From Acidimicrobiales bacterium (GTDB lineage: Bacteria > Actinomycetota > Acidimicrobiia > Acidimicrobiales > DATDAH01), in the NCBI GenBank assembly GCA_016794585.1, contig JAEUJM010000045.1, positions 1 through 36,065 of the forward strand: a DNA stretch of 36,065 nucleotides, written 5' to 3'. A program made the position numbers and the translations under genes. Below, piece after piece: positions 7,427-15,163 of the stretch (its first letter is position 1; every line of letters begins with the position of its first letter). The notes below the pieces were generated by a model. It worked only from the letters and a program-made list of their open reading frames with translations, did no database searches and had not been told where the DNA came from.

Positions 7427-8059
7427 TCAGAAGTGGAGCGCGGAGCGCACGCCACCTTCCTGGTCCGCGGAACCCGCGGCCTCCACCGGTGTGGAGGCGG
7501 CGTGGCCCTCGTGCTGCCCCTCGCACAGCTCCTCCACCATGGCGGCGCAGAACGCGTCGAGGTCGTCGGGGTTGCGGCTGGTCACGAGCCCGCGGTCCAC
7601 GTGCACCTCCTCGTCGACCCAGGAGGCGCCGGCGTTGCGCAGGTCGGTCTGGAGGCTCGGCCACGAGGTGAGGGTGCGCCCGCGGACGACGTCGGCCTCG
7701 ACGAGCGTCCACGGTCCGTGGCAGATGGCGGCGACGGGCTTGCCCGCCTCGACGAAGGCCCGGGTCAAGCGGACGGCACCGTCGTCGGTGCGCAGCTGGT
7801 CCGGGTTGGCGACGCCGCCGGGCAGGACGAGGCCGTCGAAGTCGTCGGCGGACACGGCCGAGACGGGCTGGTCCACGGGAAAGGCGTCCGCTTTGTCGAG
7901 GTGGTTGAACGCCTGCACCTCGCCCGTCTCGGGGGCCACGAGGACCGGCTGCCCCCCGGCGTCCTCGACGGCCTGCCAGGGCCTCGTCAGCTCGATCTGC
8001 TCGACCCCTTCGTTGGCGGTGAGGAAGGCGATGCGCTTGCCGGACAGGTCGTGGCTCAT
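7427..8059 (-). CDS. DJ-1/PfpI family protein
   Basis: A 210-residue cytosolic protein of the DJ-1/PfpI superfamily (deglycase, glyoxalase III or protease-like members, often stress-related). The N-terminus KRIAFLTANEGVEQIEL carries the conserved Glu of the fold. LVLPGGVANPDQLR follows. The nucleophile elbow AAICHGPWTL supplies Cys113 and His114. The core ends near VTSRNPDDLDAFCAAMVEEL. About 35 extra residues (EGQHEGHAASTPVEAAGSADQ...) form a low-complexity tail not usual in the family. The ATG at 8059 has AAGGAG 5 bases upstream on the minus strand. The true reaction cannot be decided from sequence. Confidence 0.92.
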   Translation of the reverse strand: MSHDLSGKRIAFLTANEGVEQIELTRPWQAVEDAGGQPVLVAPETGEVQAFNHLDKADAFPVDQPVSAVSADDFDGLVLPGGVANPDQLRTDDGAVRLTRAFVEAGKPVAAICHGPWTLVEADVVRGRTLTSWPSLQTDLRNAGASWVDEEVHVDRGLVTSRNPDDLDAFCAAMVEELCEGQHEGHAASTPVEAAGSADQEGGVRSALHF

Positions 8060-8196
8060 GTGAGCTCCTTGGTGGTGGGTGGTGCGGGCATGCACGCGGC
8101 CCCTACCCCGATCGGCGCCTGCCCACCCGCGGCCCCCGGCCCCCGGCGTCGGTGGGCCCCGGGTCGCGTCCCCGCCACCCTGGGTAGGGGAGCGCC

Positions 8197-8394
8197 ATGA
8201 CCACCACCGACCCCATCGACCCCACCGATCCTCCCTCGCAGTCCGAGGGGGACGAAGAGCGCATCGACCAGCTGGAGCACGAGGTGGAGGGGGCGCGTGA
8301 GCAGGTCGAGCGCCACGATGACGGCAAGGGCCCGGCCTTCGTCGACGAGGGCAGCGAGGGGACCGAGGTCGAGGACGACGCCATCGCACCCTGA
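8197..8394 (+). CDS. Small acidic hypothetical protein
   Basis: Sixty-five residues, rich in Asp, Glu, Pro and Ser, with no membrane segment. The middle (ERIDQLEHEVEGAREQVERH) has heptad-like spacing and may form a short coiled coil. An AGGGGAG site lies 4 bases before the ATG. It is divergent from the DJ-1 gene across a 137-base gap. I recognise no family. Acidic small proteins of this type are common near stress genes in actinobacteria, but no role can be assigned. Confidence 0.6.
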   Translation: MTTTDPIDPTDPPSQSEGDEERIDQLEHEVEGAREQVERHDDGKGPAFVDEGSEGTEVEDDAIAP

Positions 8395-8442
8395 GCCCCG
8401 GTGCTCCGTGGTGTCTCATCGGGCCGGAGACGCCGGTGGCCC

Positions 8443-8448
8443 TACCAT
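8443..8448 (+). promoter_or_regulatory. Leaderless-type -10 box (TACCAT) of BtuF-like gene
   Basis: TACCAT stands 8 bases before the ATG at 8457, and no ribosome-binding site is visible. This fits the arrangement seen before several other genes here. Confidence 0.45.
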
Positions 8449-8456
8449 CGCCCGGC

Positions 8457-9359
8457 ATGAAGATCGTCTCGCTGCTGCCATCGGCCACCGAGATCGTGTT
8501 CGCGCTGGGCCTGGGCGACGCGCTCGAGGGCGTCAGCTTCGAGTGTGACTTCCCGCCCGAAGCCCGCGACAAGGCGATCGTGTCGGGTACGGCCCTGGCG
8601 GTCGATGCCGCCACCCCGGCCGGCGAGATCGACCGGGCCGTGCGTGAGCGCCTCGCCGAAGGGGAGCCCATCTACACCCTGGACCGCGACCGCATCCGGG
8701 CCATCCAGCCCGACCTGATCCTGGCGCAGGACCTGTGCGAGGTGTGCGCCGTGCCCTCGGGCGCCGTGACCGATGCCCTCGACGACCTCGGGTGCTCCGC
8801 GCAGGTGGTCTCGCTCGACCCGGTGACCCTCGACGACGTGATCGCCGGGATCGGCGAGGTGGGGGCGGCCACCGGGCGGGAGGTGCAGGCGGCCGCGCTC
8901 ATGGCCTCGCTCCACGACCGCCTCGAGGACGTGCACGAGGCAGTGGCCGGCCGTCCCAAGCCCCGTCCGAGAGTGCTGCCCCTCGAGTGGTCGGACCCGC
9001 CCTTCAGCGCCGGCCACTGGGTGCCCGCGATGGTCGACCTGGCGGGAGGCGAGTGCCTCCTGGCCCCGCCGGCCAGCCGGTCCCGGGCCCTCAGCTGGGA
9101 GGCCGTCGCCGCAGCCCGCCCCGACATCGTGGTGTTCATGCCGTGCGGCTACCACCTGGATCGGGCCGCCGAAGAAGGTCGCGCCCTGCTCGATCAGCCC
9201 GCCCTCGCCGGCGTGGGCCAGGTGTGGGCCGTGGACGCCGACGCGTACTTCTCCCGGCCCGGCCCCCGGGTCGTCGACGGGGTCGAACTGCTCGCCGCCA
9301 TCGTCCACCCCGAGCTCGCCGGTCCGCCCGACCCCGGCGGGGCCACGCAGCTGCGCTAG
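8457..9359 (+). CDS. Cobalamin/siderophore-type periplasmic binding-protein fold (BtuF-like)
   Basis: A 300-residue protein starting MKIVSLLPSATEIVFALGLG, the typical first strand and helix of BtuF/FecB-like binding proteins. YTLDRDRIRAIQPDLILAQDLCEVCAVP gives the interdomain region, and WEAVAAARPDIVVFMPCGYHLDRA the second lobe. Such proteins normally bind corrinoids or ferric siderophores for ABC import. Here there is no signal peptide or lipobox, and no permease or ATPase gene nearby, so a cytosolic corrinoid-binding role is possible. Three Cys (DLCEVC, GGECLL) and the CGYH motif are notable. The ATG at 8457 is chosen at the start of the conserved fold. Confidence 0.85.
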   Translation: MKIVSLLPSATEIVFALGLGDALEGVSFECDFPPEARDKAIVSGTALAVDAATPAGEIDRAVRERLAEGEPIYTLDRDRIRAIQPDLILAQDLCEVCAVPSGAVTDALDDLGCSAQVVSLDPVTLDDVIAGIGEVGAATGREVQAAALMASLHDRLEDVHEAVAGRPKPRPRVLPLEWSDPPFSAGHWVPAMVDLAGGECLLAPPASRSRALSWEAVAAARPDIVVFMPCGYHLDRAAEEGRALLDQPALAGVGQVWAVDADAYFSRPGPRVVDGVELLAAIVHPELAGPPDPGGATQLR

Positions 9360-9467
9360 AGGGTTGGAGGGGCGGCGGCGTCGCCCGGGCGGGGCAGGGG
9401 CACCTCGGCGCGTCACCCCCGGTGAAGTGAGTAGCGTTCGGGCGGTTTCCGATCAAGGAGAACGCCC

Positions 9468-9731
9468 ATGTCCTACCAACCGCCTGCCGGTCCGCCCCCC
9501 AGCGCGCCGCCCAACAACCAACTCGCCGTCGGCTCGATCATCGCCAGTGCGATCGGCCTGCTCTGCGGCATCGGCTCCATCATCGGCATCGTCCTCGGCG
9601 TGGTGGCCAAGAACCAGATCAAGGCGTCGAACGGCACCCAGGGCGGCGACAACCTCGCCACCCTGGGCATCGTCATCGGTGCCGTCGGCATTGTGTTGAA
9701 CATCTTGTGGCGGGTCCTCTTCTTCAACTGA
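9468..9731 (+). CDS. Small DUF4190-type membrane protein
   Basis: An 87-residue protein with a short Pro-rich N-terminus (MSYQPPAGPPPSAPPNNQ) and two hydrophobic segments (SIIASAIGLLCGIGSIIGIVLGVVA and NLATLGIVIGAVGIVLNILW), separated by KNQIKASNGTQGGD. This is the DUF4190 layout; its function is unknown. It is a short paralogue of the central domain of the protein encoded at 32267-33421 (KRSQGTEGGRGLATAGLVLG there). AAGGAG lies 7 bases before the ATG. A strong hairpin follows downstream. Confidence 0.85.
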   Translation: MSYQPPAGPPPSAPPNNQLAVGSIIASAIGLLCGIGSIIGIVLGVVAKNQIKASNGTQGGDNLATLGIVIGAVGIVLNILWRVLFFN

Positions 9732-9757
9732 GCCCCGCTCCACGCTGAGCATCCGGC

Positions 9758-9800
9758 ACGCGCCGTGGTCGCCCCCTCCCCGGGGACGACCACGGCGCGT
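9758..9800 (+). terminator. Strong hairpin after the DUF4190-type gene
   Basis: ACGCGCCGTGGTCG (9758-9771) and CGACCACGGCGCGT (9787-9800) form a perfect 14-base-pair stem around a 15-base loop. It starts 27 bases after the stop. No U tract follows. It separates the upstream gene from the oxidase operon. Confidence 0.7.
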
Positions 9801-9831
9801 CGTCGCGTCCGGACACGCGGGCCACGGGGTG

Positions 9832-9847
9832 CTGACCGGCCGGTCAG
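9832..9847. promoter_or_regulatory. Perfect 16-base palindrome upstream of the oxidase operon
   Basis: CTGACCGG-CCGGTCAG is a perfect palindrome 54 bases before the cytochrome c start. It could be an operator for a dimeric (TetR-like) repressor controlling the oxidase operon. A smaller hairpin (ACGGGG 9866-9871 with CCCCGT 9881-9886, loop GGGCGAAAA) lies between it and the gene. Confidence 0.45.
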
Positions 9848-9900
9848 GATGGGACCTTGGACCCTACGGGGGGGCGAAAACCCCGTGGTAGACCGCCTCT

Positions 9901-10404
9901 GTGACCGACACAGCGAACGAAAAGAACGCCTCGGACGGGTCCGACGACGAGACGTCGGAGATGCGCTTCGGCGCCGGTGAGACCGCCTGGTTGGCGGTCG
10001 TCACCGTGCTCGCCCTCCTCGGTGTGGCCCTCGGCGTCATCGCCCTCGTCACCTCCGATGGTGGCGGCGGCTCGGCGGCTCCGGCCGCCGGCGGCGGTGG
10101 TGAGCTCTCCGCACTGGCGACCCAGGGCCAGGAGCTGGCCGACGCGAACGGGTGCGCCACGTGCCACTCCGCGGACGGCAGCGACGGCACCGGCCCCACC
10201 TGGCAGGGTCTCGCGGGCGCCGAGGTCACCCTCGACGACGGTTCGACCGTGACCGCCGACGACGCCTACCTGACGAGCTCCATCACCGACCCGGGCGCCC
10301 AGAAGGTCGAGGGCTTCGCGGTGGCGATGCCCGAGTTCGAGCTCTCGGCCGAAGAGGTCGACGCCCTCGTGGCCTACATCAACTCGCTGGGCACCGCCGG
10401 CTGA
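9901..10404 (+). CDS. Membrane-anchored class I cytochrome c
   Basis: A 167-residue protein: an acidic cytoplasmic N-terminus, one membrane segment (about residues 30-52, WLAVVTVLALLGVALGVIALV), a Gly/Ala/Pro linker and an external haem domain. Haem is attached at CATCH (Cys85, Cys88, His89), and AMPEF gives the likely axial Met143. The C-terminal helix ends VDALVAYINSLG. It probably delivers electrons to the CuA site of the oxidase encoded next to it. The GTG at 9901 has TAGACC-N6 upstream (near a leaderless box) and no good Shine-Dalgarno. An in-frame ATG at 9961 is possible but would remove the acidic tail only. Confidence 0.92.
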   Translation: MTDTANEKNASDGSDDETSEMRFGAGETAWLAVVTVLALLGVALGVIALVTSDGGGGSAAPAAGGGGELSALATQGQELADANGCATCHSADGSDGTGPTWQGLAGAEVTLDDGSTVTADDAYLTSSITDPGAQKVEGFAVAMPEFELSAEEVDALVAYINSLGTAG

Positions 10405-10456
10405 GACGCCGAGCCCCCGAGTCCCAGCGAACCCCGCCGACCGAACGAGGAGCGAC

Positions 10457-10618
10457 ATGACCGAGGACACCGCGCCGGACGCCGCGTCCGTCGCCACCGA
10501 TGAGCACGACGAGCCGGAGGGCCACCCCAAGGGGACCCTCGTGCTCGGTGCGCTGTTCATCGTGTTGATGGCGGCCACCTGGCTGTACGCCTACTTCACC
10601 CTGATCGCCAGGAGCTGA
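10457..10618 (+). CDS. ba3-type cytochrome c oxidase subunit IIa-like
   Basis: A 53-residue protein. After an acidic N-terminus it has HPKGTLVLGALFIVLMAATW and a short end YAYFTLIARS: a Pro-Lys-Gly entry into a single transmembrane helix that ends in aromatic residues and Ala-Arg. From memory this closely resembles subunit IIa of Thermus ba3 oxidase (PKGALAVIL...FFARG), a one-helix subunit that fills the position of a missing helix of subunit II. GAGGAG lies 4 bases before the ATG. It ends 3 bases before the subunit II start, and AGGAG inside its 3' end serves that gene. Position and sequence support the call together. Confidence 0.88.
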   Translation: MTEDTAPDAASVATDEHDEPEGHPKGTLVLGALFIVLMAATWLYAYFTLIARS

Positions 10619-10621
10619 CCG

Positions 10622-11089
10622 ATGCACGTCGAGAAGTATGAACGGTGGTTCCTCTACGCCACGGCAGTGGTCATCGTCGGTGCTGTCGTCGGCCTGATCC
10701 TGTCGGTGGTGGCCCACCAGGCCGCCCTCCCCGAGCCGGCCGGCCGCGTCCAGCCCGCCGACATCGACACCACCGCCCCGTTCGACGAGCCCGGCTACCG
10801 CGACACCGGTGACGGCACCGGCGAGCTGGTCCTCATCGGCCAGGCGTGGCAGTGGACCCCACAGGACGTCACCATCCCCGCCGGCACCGAGGTGACCATC
10901 AAGGCGGTCTCCCGGGACGTCATCCACGGCATCCGCATCCCCGAGACCAACGCCAACGTGATGGTCATCCCGGGGCAGGTGTCCGAGATCGAGGTCACCT
11001 TCGACGATCCGGGTCAGTACTCGTTGCTCTGCCACGAGTACTGCGGGATCGGGCACCAGACCATGTTCATGACCATCAACGTCGAGTGA
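10622..11089 (+). CDS. coxB: Cytochrome c oxidase subunit II, ba3-type (CuA)
   Basis: A 155-residue subunit with one N-terminal membrane helix (about residues 12-32) and an external cupredoxin domain. The CuA site is complete: CHEYCGIGH gives Cys137, Cys141 and His145, Met148 follows, Glu139 bridges, and the first His is in DVIHGIRIPE. Length and the single helix match ba3-type subunit II (about 165 residues), not the two-helix A-type. It receives electrons from cytochrome c and passes them to haem b in subunit I. AGGAG lies 8 bases before the ATG. Confidence 0.95.
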   Translation: MHVEKYERWFLYATAVVIVGAVVGLILSVVAHQAALPEPAGRVQPADIDTTAPFDEPGYRDTGDGTGELVLIGQAWQWTPQDVTIPAGTEVTIKAVSRDVIHGIRIPETNANVMVIPGQVSEIEVTFDDPGQYSLLCHEYCGIGHQTMFMTINVE

Positions 11090-11099
11090 GCGAGCGCAG

Positions 11100-12914
11100 A
11101 TGACCGACACCATCGACACCTCCACGGCCGGCGACATCGCCGACGGCGACGAGCCGGACGGGCCGATCATCGGCACGCCGTCCCAGCGCAGCCGCTGGCA
11201 GATCGACATCCCGGGCGTGGGCCAGGCCGACCTGCGGGCGGTCAAGTGGCAGCTCTACCTGAGCCTCGTCGGGCTCTTCCTCGGCCTCGCCATGGGCGCC
11301 CTCCAGGCCTCCGACCGGGGCGACTTCGCCCTCGAGGAGTTCTTCAACCGGCCCGTCAACCTCTACGACGCGGTCGGCCTCCAGAGCTACTACCAGGGTC
11401 TCACCATCCACGGCGTCACCCTGGCGCTGGTCTTCACCTTCACCTTCAGCAACGCCTTCATGTCGCTGACGGTGATGAAGTCGCTCAAGCGGCCGTTGGC
11501 ATCGAAGGTGCTCCGCGACGCGTCGTTGTACCTGGCTTGGACCGGCGTGGCCCTCGCCGCCTGGGCGATGCTGGCCAACAAGGCGACGGTGCTGTTCACC
11601 TTCTACACCCCGCTCAAGGCCACCCCGGCGTTCTACATCGGCGCCGTGTTCCTGGTGCTCTCCACCTGGGCCACCCTGGCCAACCTGGTGCTCACCCTCC
11701 GCGGGTGGCGCAAGGACGGCCACGAGGGCGAGCGCATCCCGCTGCTGGCGTTCACCTCGATCGTGACGGAGCTGATGTGGTTCCTCGCCTCGATCGGCAT
11801 CGCCATCGAGGTCCTGGTCTTCGTGCTGCCCTGGTCCCTCGGACTCACCGACAGCATCGACCCCCAGTTCACCCGCATCCTGTTCTGGTTCACCGGGCAC
11901 CCGATCGTCTACTTCTGGCTGTTGCCCATCTACGTGTCGTGGTACCTGTTCCTTCCCGAGCAGGCGGGCAAGGGCCGCGTGGCCAGCGACGGCCTCGTGC
12001 GGGTGGTCTTCATCGCCTTCCTGATCCTCCTGCCGGTGGGCATCCACCACCAGTTCACCGACCCTGGCATCCCCTTCACCTCGAAGACCATCTCCTGGAT
12101 GCTCACCTTCTGCATCTTCTTCCCCTCGGTGGCCACCTTCTTCTCGGTGATCGCCTCACTCGAGAACGCCGGCCGCAACCGCGGCGGCAAGGGCCTCCTG
12201 GGCTGGATCTGGAAGCTGCCGTGGGGCGACCCGTCGGTGTCCGGGCAGCTCCTCGCCGGCATCGGCTTCATCCTCGGTGGTGTGAGCGGCCTGATCAACG
12301 CCAGCTACACGGTGAACCTCACGGTCCACAACACGGCGTTCATCGTCGGCCACTTCCACCTCACGGTGGGCACCGCCGTCGCTCTGTCCATCATGGCCAT
12401 CTGCTACTGGCTGGTGCCCTACCTCACCGGCAAGAAGCTGTGGGGCCGGCGCCTCGCCGTGGCCCAGACCTGGCTGTGGATCACGGGAGTGTTCATCTTC
12501 TCCCGGGGCCAGATGCAGGGCGGCATCGCCGGCATGCCCCGCCGCACGAACATCAGCCAGGCGACCTACGTCGACCGCTTCACCCCGCCGCTCGACGGCG
12601 CCGCCAACATCTTGAAGAACTGGGACGTGGCCGACGGGCTGACCGCCATCGGCGGGTCGATCATGTTCATCAGCGGTGTGTGCTTCTTCATCGTGATCCT
12701 GGGCACCATCTACTCGAAGCGCCAGGTGGCCGGCGTCCAGCGCATGCCCGTCGCCGACGAGCCCTTCCATCCCGTCTCGCAGACGTGGCCGATCCTCGAC
12801 CGGCTCGGCCTCTGGGCCGGCCTGGCCACCGGCCTCACCTTCGTCATCTACGGCGAGATCTTCCTCCACTACCTGCCCCTCGAACTGGTTCCCGGCGGCT
12901 TCCAGCTCTGGTAG
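11100..12914 (+). CDS. coxA: Cytochrome c oxidase subunit I, B-type (ba3) haem-copper oxidase
   Basis: A 604-residue polytopic catalytic subunit that reduces O2 to water and pumps protons. His104 (GLTIHGV) and His420 ligate the low-spin haem. His267 (HPIVYFWLLPIY), His316 and His317 (IHHQFTDPG) ligate CuB. His418 in GHFHLT ligates the high-spin haem. Tyr271 is the cross-link tyrosine. The YFWLLPxY form of this motif and the absence of the A-family Glu place it in family B. A subunit III gene is absent, as is common for ba3 enzymes. It starts 10 bases after subunit II with only a weak ribosome site, so translation may be coupled. A hairpin follows. Confidence 0.95.
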   Translation: MTDTIDTSTAGDIADGDEPDGPIIGTPSQRSRWQIDIPGVGQADLRAVKWQLYLSLVGLFLGLAMGALQASDRGDFALEEFFNRPVNLYDAVGLQSYYQGLTIHGVTLALVFTFTFSNAFMSLTVMKSLKRPLASKVLRDASLYLAWTGVALAAWAMLANKATVLFTFYTPLKATPAFYIGAVFLVLSTWATLANLVLTLRGWRKDGHEGERIPLLAFTSIVTELMWFLASIGIAIEVLVFVLPWSLGLTDSIDPQFTRILFWFTGHPIVYFWLLPIYVSWYLFLPEQAGKGRVASDGLVRVVFIAFLILLPVGIHHQFTDPGIPFTSKTISWMLTFCIFFPSVATFFSVIASLENAGRNRGGKGLLGWIWKLPWGDPSVSGQLLAGIGFILGGVSGLINASYTVNLTVHNTAFIVGHFHLTVGTAVALSIMAICYWLVPYLTGKKLWGRRLAVAQTWLWITGVFIFSRGQMQGGIAGMPRRTNISQATYVDRFTPPLDGAANILKNWDVADGLTAIGGSIMFISGVCFFIVILGTIYSKRQVAGVQRMPVADEPFHPVSQTWPILDRLGLWAGLATGLTFVIYGEIFLHYLPLELVPGGFQLW

Positions 12915-12933
12915 CCGATCCGCTCCTGGGCGG

Positions 12934-12963
12934 TGGCCGGGCCTCCCCCTCGGGGCCCGGCCA
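12934..12963 (+). terminator. Hairpin terminator of the oxidase operon
   Basis: TGGCCGGGC (12934-12942) pairs perfectly with GCCCGGCCA (12955-12963) around a 12-base C/T/G loop, 20 bases past the coxA stop. No U tract follows. It precedes the glgP promoter region. Confidence 0.6.
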
Positions 12964-12964
12964 T

Positions 12965-12984
12965 CGTTCACGGTCCGTTCACGG
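12965..12984 (+). promoter_or_regulatory. Direct repeat CGTTCACGG x2 upstream of glgP
   Basis: CGTTCACGG occurs at 12965-12973 and again at 12976-12984. The 11-base period is close to one helical turn, so a regulator could bind both on one DNA face. The second copy ends 10 bases before the putative -10 box of glgP. This is a candidate activator or repressor site for the glycogen operon. Confidence 0.4.
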
Positions 12985-12994
12985 ACGGTGCCGG

Positions 12995-13000
12995 TAGCGT
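12995..13000 (+). promoter_or_regulatory. Leaderless-type -10 box (TAGCGT) of glgP operon
   Basis: TAGCGT is followed by exactly 6 bases and the GTG start at 13007. The same hexamer precedes the acyl-CoA synthetase gene. No Shine-Dalgarno site is present. Confidence 0.55.
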
Positions 13001-13006
13001 CGCCCT

Positions 13007-15163
13007 GTGCCGACACCCCTCTCCCGCCCTGGCGACCAGGACGTGGCGGCCGCCGCCGCCGCCCTCGCCGAACGCCTTCCCGCCGAGCTCGCGCCGCTGG
13101 CCCGCGTCGCCTACAACTACCGCTGGTCGTGGGCCGACGACGGTCCCGCCACCTTTGCCGCCGTCGACCCCGAGCGGTGGGCGCGGGTCGGGGGCAACCC
13201 CGTCCGCCTGCTGTCCGAAGCCGATGCGGGTGTGCTGTCCGCCGCGGCGGCCGACCGCGGTCTCGTCGCCCGGGCGACGGCGCTGGCCACGCTGATCGAC
13301 GCCGACCTCGCCCGCCCGCCGGCGACGCAGGTCCCCGCCGACCACCCGGTGGCCTTCCTGTGCGCCGAGTTCGCGGTGCACGCGTCCCTGCCCATCTACT
13401 CGGGCGGTCTCGGGGTGCTGGCCGGCGACATCCTGAAAGAGGCGAGCGACCTCGCCCTGCCCATGGTGGCGGTGGGGCTGATGTACCGCACGGGCTACTT
13501 CCACCAGCGCCTCGACACGCGCGGCTACCAACACGAGTTCTGGCTGGACAGCGATCCGGAAAGGCTTCCCTGTGTGGCCCTCACCGACGACGCCGGCGCG
13601 GCCCTGGCCGTGCGCGTCCCTGTCGACGACGAGGACGTGGTGGCGCGGGTGTGGCGGGCCGACGTGGGCCGCGTGCCGCTCTACCTCCTCGACACCGACT
13701 GCCCCGAGAACTCCACCGTGGGGCGCTGGATCACCTCGCGCCTCTACGAGGGCATCTCCTCGGTGCGCCTCGCCCAGTACGCCGTGCTCGGCTTCGGCGG
13801 CGCGCAGGTGCTCGACCGCCTCGGCATCGAACCCTCGGTCCTGCACATCAACGAGGGGCACCCCGCCCTCGCCCTCGCCGAGATCATGGGCCGGTCCCGC
13901 GAGGCCGGCCAGAACTACGACGAGGCGTGGTCCGGCGCCCGCGAGCGCCTCGTGTTCACCACCCACACGCCGGTTCCGGCCGGCAACGAGACCTACGACC
14001 CCGCCGAGGCCCGCGAGATGCTCCACCGGGTGGCCGGCGCCAGCGGTGACGCCGAGCGCCTGCTGGCCACGGGGCGGGTCGACCAGGGCGACCCCGACGG
14101 CCGCATCGGCATGACCCCCCTCGCGCTCCGCGGCGCCCGCTCCATCAACGCGGTCAGCCGGCGCCACGGCGAGGTCGCCCGGGAGATGTGGCAGCCGCTG
14201 TTCGGCGGCGACGTCGCCGAGGTGCCCATCACCCACGTGACCAACGGTGTCCACGTGCCCACCTGGCTGGGACCGCCGATGAAGCGCCTGCTCGACCGCC
14301 ACCTCGGTGACGGCTGGCTGGCCCGGGCCGACGACCCGGCCACCTGGGAGGCCGTGGACGGAATCTCCGACGCCGACCTGTGGGAGGCGCGCACCGAGAG
14401 CCGGCGCCTCCTGGTCGACTTCATCCGGGAGCGCTCGGCCAGCGACCGCCTGCGTCGCGGTGAGCCCACGGGCTATGCCGAGGCGGCCCAGGTCGGCTTC
14501 GACCCGGAGCGCCTCACCATCGGCTTCGCCCGCCGGCTCGCGGCATACAAGCGCCTCAACCTGCTCACCCACGACCCCGAGCGGGCTCTGCGCCTGCTCA
14601 CCGGCGACCCCTCCGTGCAGTTCGTCTTCGCGGGCAAGGCCCACCCGCTCGACGAGGGCGCGAAGGCGATCCTCTCGCGCGCTTTCGAGCTGAAGGGCGC
14701 GCCACTCGTGGCCGACCACGTGGCCTTCCTGGAGGACTACGACCTCTCGTTCGCGGGCCAGCTCGTGGGCGGCTGCGACCTCTGGGTCAACGTGCCCCGC
14801 CCGCCCGAAGAGGCCAGCGGCACCAGTGGCATGAAGGCCGCCATCAACGGCGCGCTGAACCTGTCCGTGCTCGACGGCTGGTGGGCCGAGGCCCACGACG
14901 GCGGCAACGGCTGGGCCATCGACGGCGAGACCGACCCCGACCACGACGCCCAGGACGCCCGTCACGCGGCCGCGCTCTACGACCTGCTCGAGCAGCAGGT
15001 CGTGCCCCTGTTCCAGGAGCGCACCCCGGACGGGATCCCCGTGGCGTGGCTGCGCATGGTGCGTCACAGCCTGAAGACCAACGGGCCGCGCTTCTCGGCC
15101 ACCCGGATGGTGCGCGAGTACGCCACCCGCATCTATCCCGCATCGGACTCCGGGCCGAGGTGA
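13007..15163 (+). CDS. glgP: Alpha-glucan (glycogen/maltodextrin) phosphorylase
   Basis: A 718-residue GT35 phosphorylase that releases glucose-1-phosphate from the non-reducing ends of alpha-1,4-glucans, using pyridoxal phosphate. The N-terminal region LARVAYNYRWSW and FLCAEFAVHASLPIYSGGLGVLAGD identify the bacterial/archaeal short type (as in mycobacterial and Thermus enzymes), about 100 residues shorter than E. coli MalP. The PLP lysine is Lys610 in GTSGMKAAINGALNLS. His in LHINEGHPALA is conserved. First gene of the glgP-glgE-treS-malQ-glgB operon. Its stop overlaps the glgE GTG by 4 bases. The GTG start is chosen from the leaderless -10 box. Confidence 0.94.
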   Translation: MPTPLSRPGDQDVAAAAAALAERLPAELAPLARVAYNYRWSWADDGPATFAAVDPERWARVGGNPVRLLSEADAGVLSAAAADRGLVARATALATLIDADLARPPATQVPADHPVAFLCAEFAVHASLPIYSGGLGVLAGDILKEASDLALPMVAVGLMYRTGYFHQRLDTRGYQHEFWLDSDPERLPCVALTDDAGAALAVRVPVDDEDVVARVWRADVGRVPLYLLDTDCPENSTVGRWITSRLYEGISSVRLAQYAVLGFGGAQVLDRLGIEPSVLHINEGHPALALAEIMGRSREAGQNYDEAWSGARERLVFTTHTPVPAGNETYDPAEAREMLHRVAGASGDAERLLATGRVDQGDPDGRIGMTPLALRGARSINAVSRRHGEVAREMWQPLFGGDVAEVPITHVTNGVHVPTWLGPPMKRLLDRHLGDGWLARADDPATWEAVDGISDADLWEARTESRRLLVDFIRERSASDRLRRGEPTGYAEAAQVGFDPERLTIGFARRLAAYKRLNLLTHDPERALRLLTGDPSVQFVFAGKAHPLDEGAKAILSRAFELKGAPLVADHVAFLEDYDLSFAGQLVGGCDLWVNVPRPPEEASGTSGMKAAINGALNLSVLDGWWAEAHDGGNGWAIDGETDPDHDAQDARHAAALYDLLEQQVVPLFQERTPDGIPVAWLRMVRHSLKTNGPRFSATRMVREYATRIYPASDSGPR

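Noticed and set aside
8100..8190. Inverted repeat CCCCTACCC (8100-8108) and GGGTAGGGG (8182-8190) in the DJ-1/small ORF divergent region
   Set aside because: The arms are short and 73 bases apart, and the second copy is part of the ribosome site of the small ORF; chance is likely.
10379..11245. Minus-strand open frame over the oxidase subunit genes
   Set aside because: It is antisense to subunits IIa and II, which are conserved; no recognisable domain in the antisense frame.
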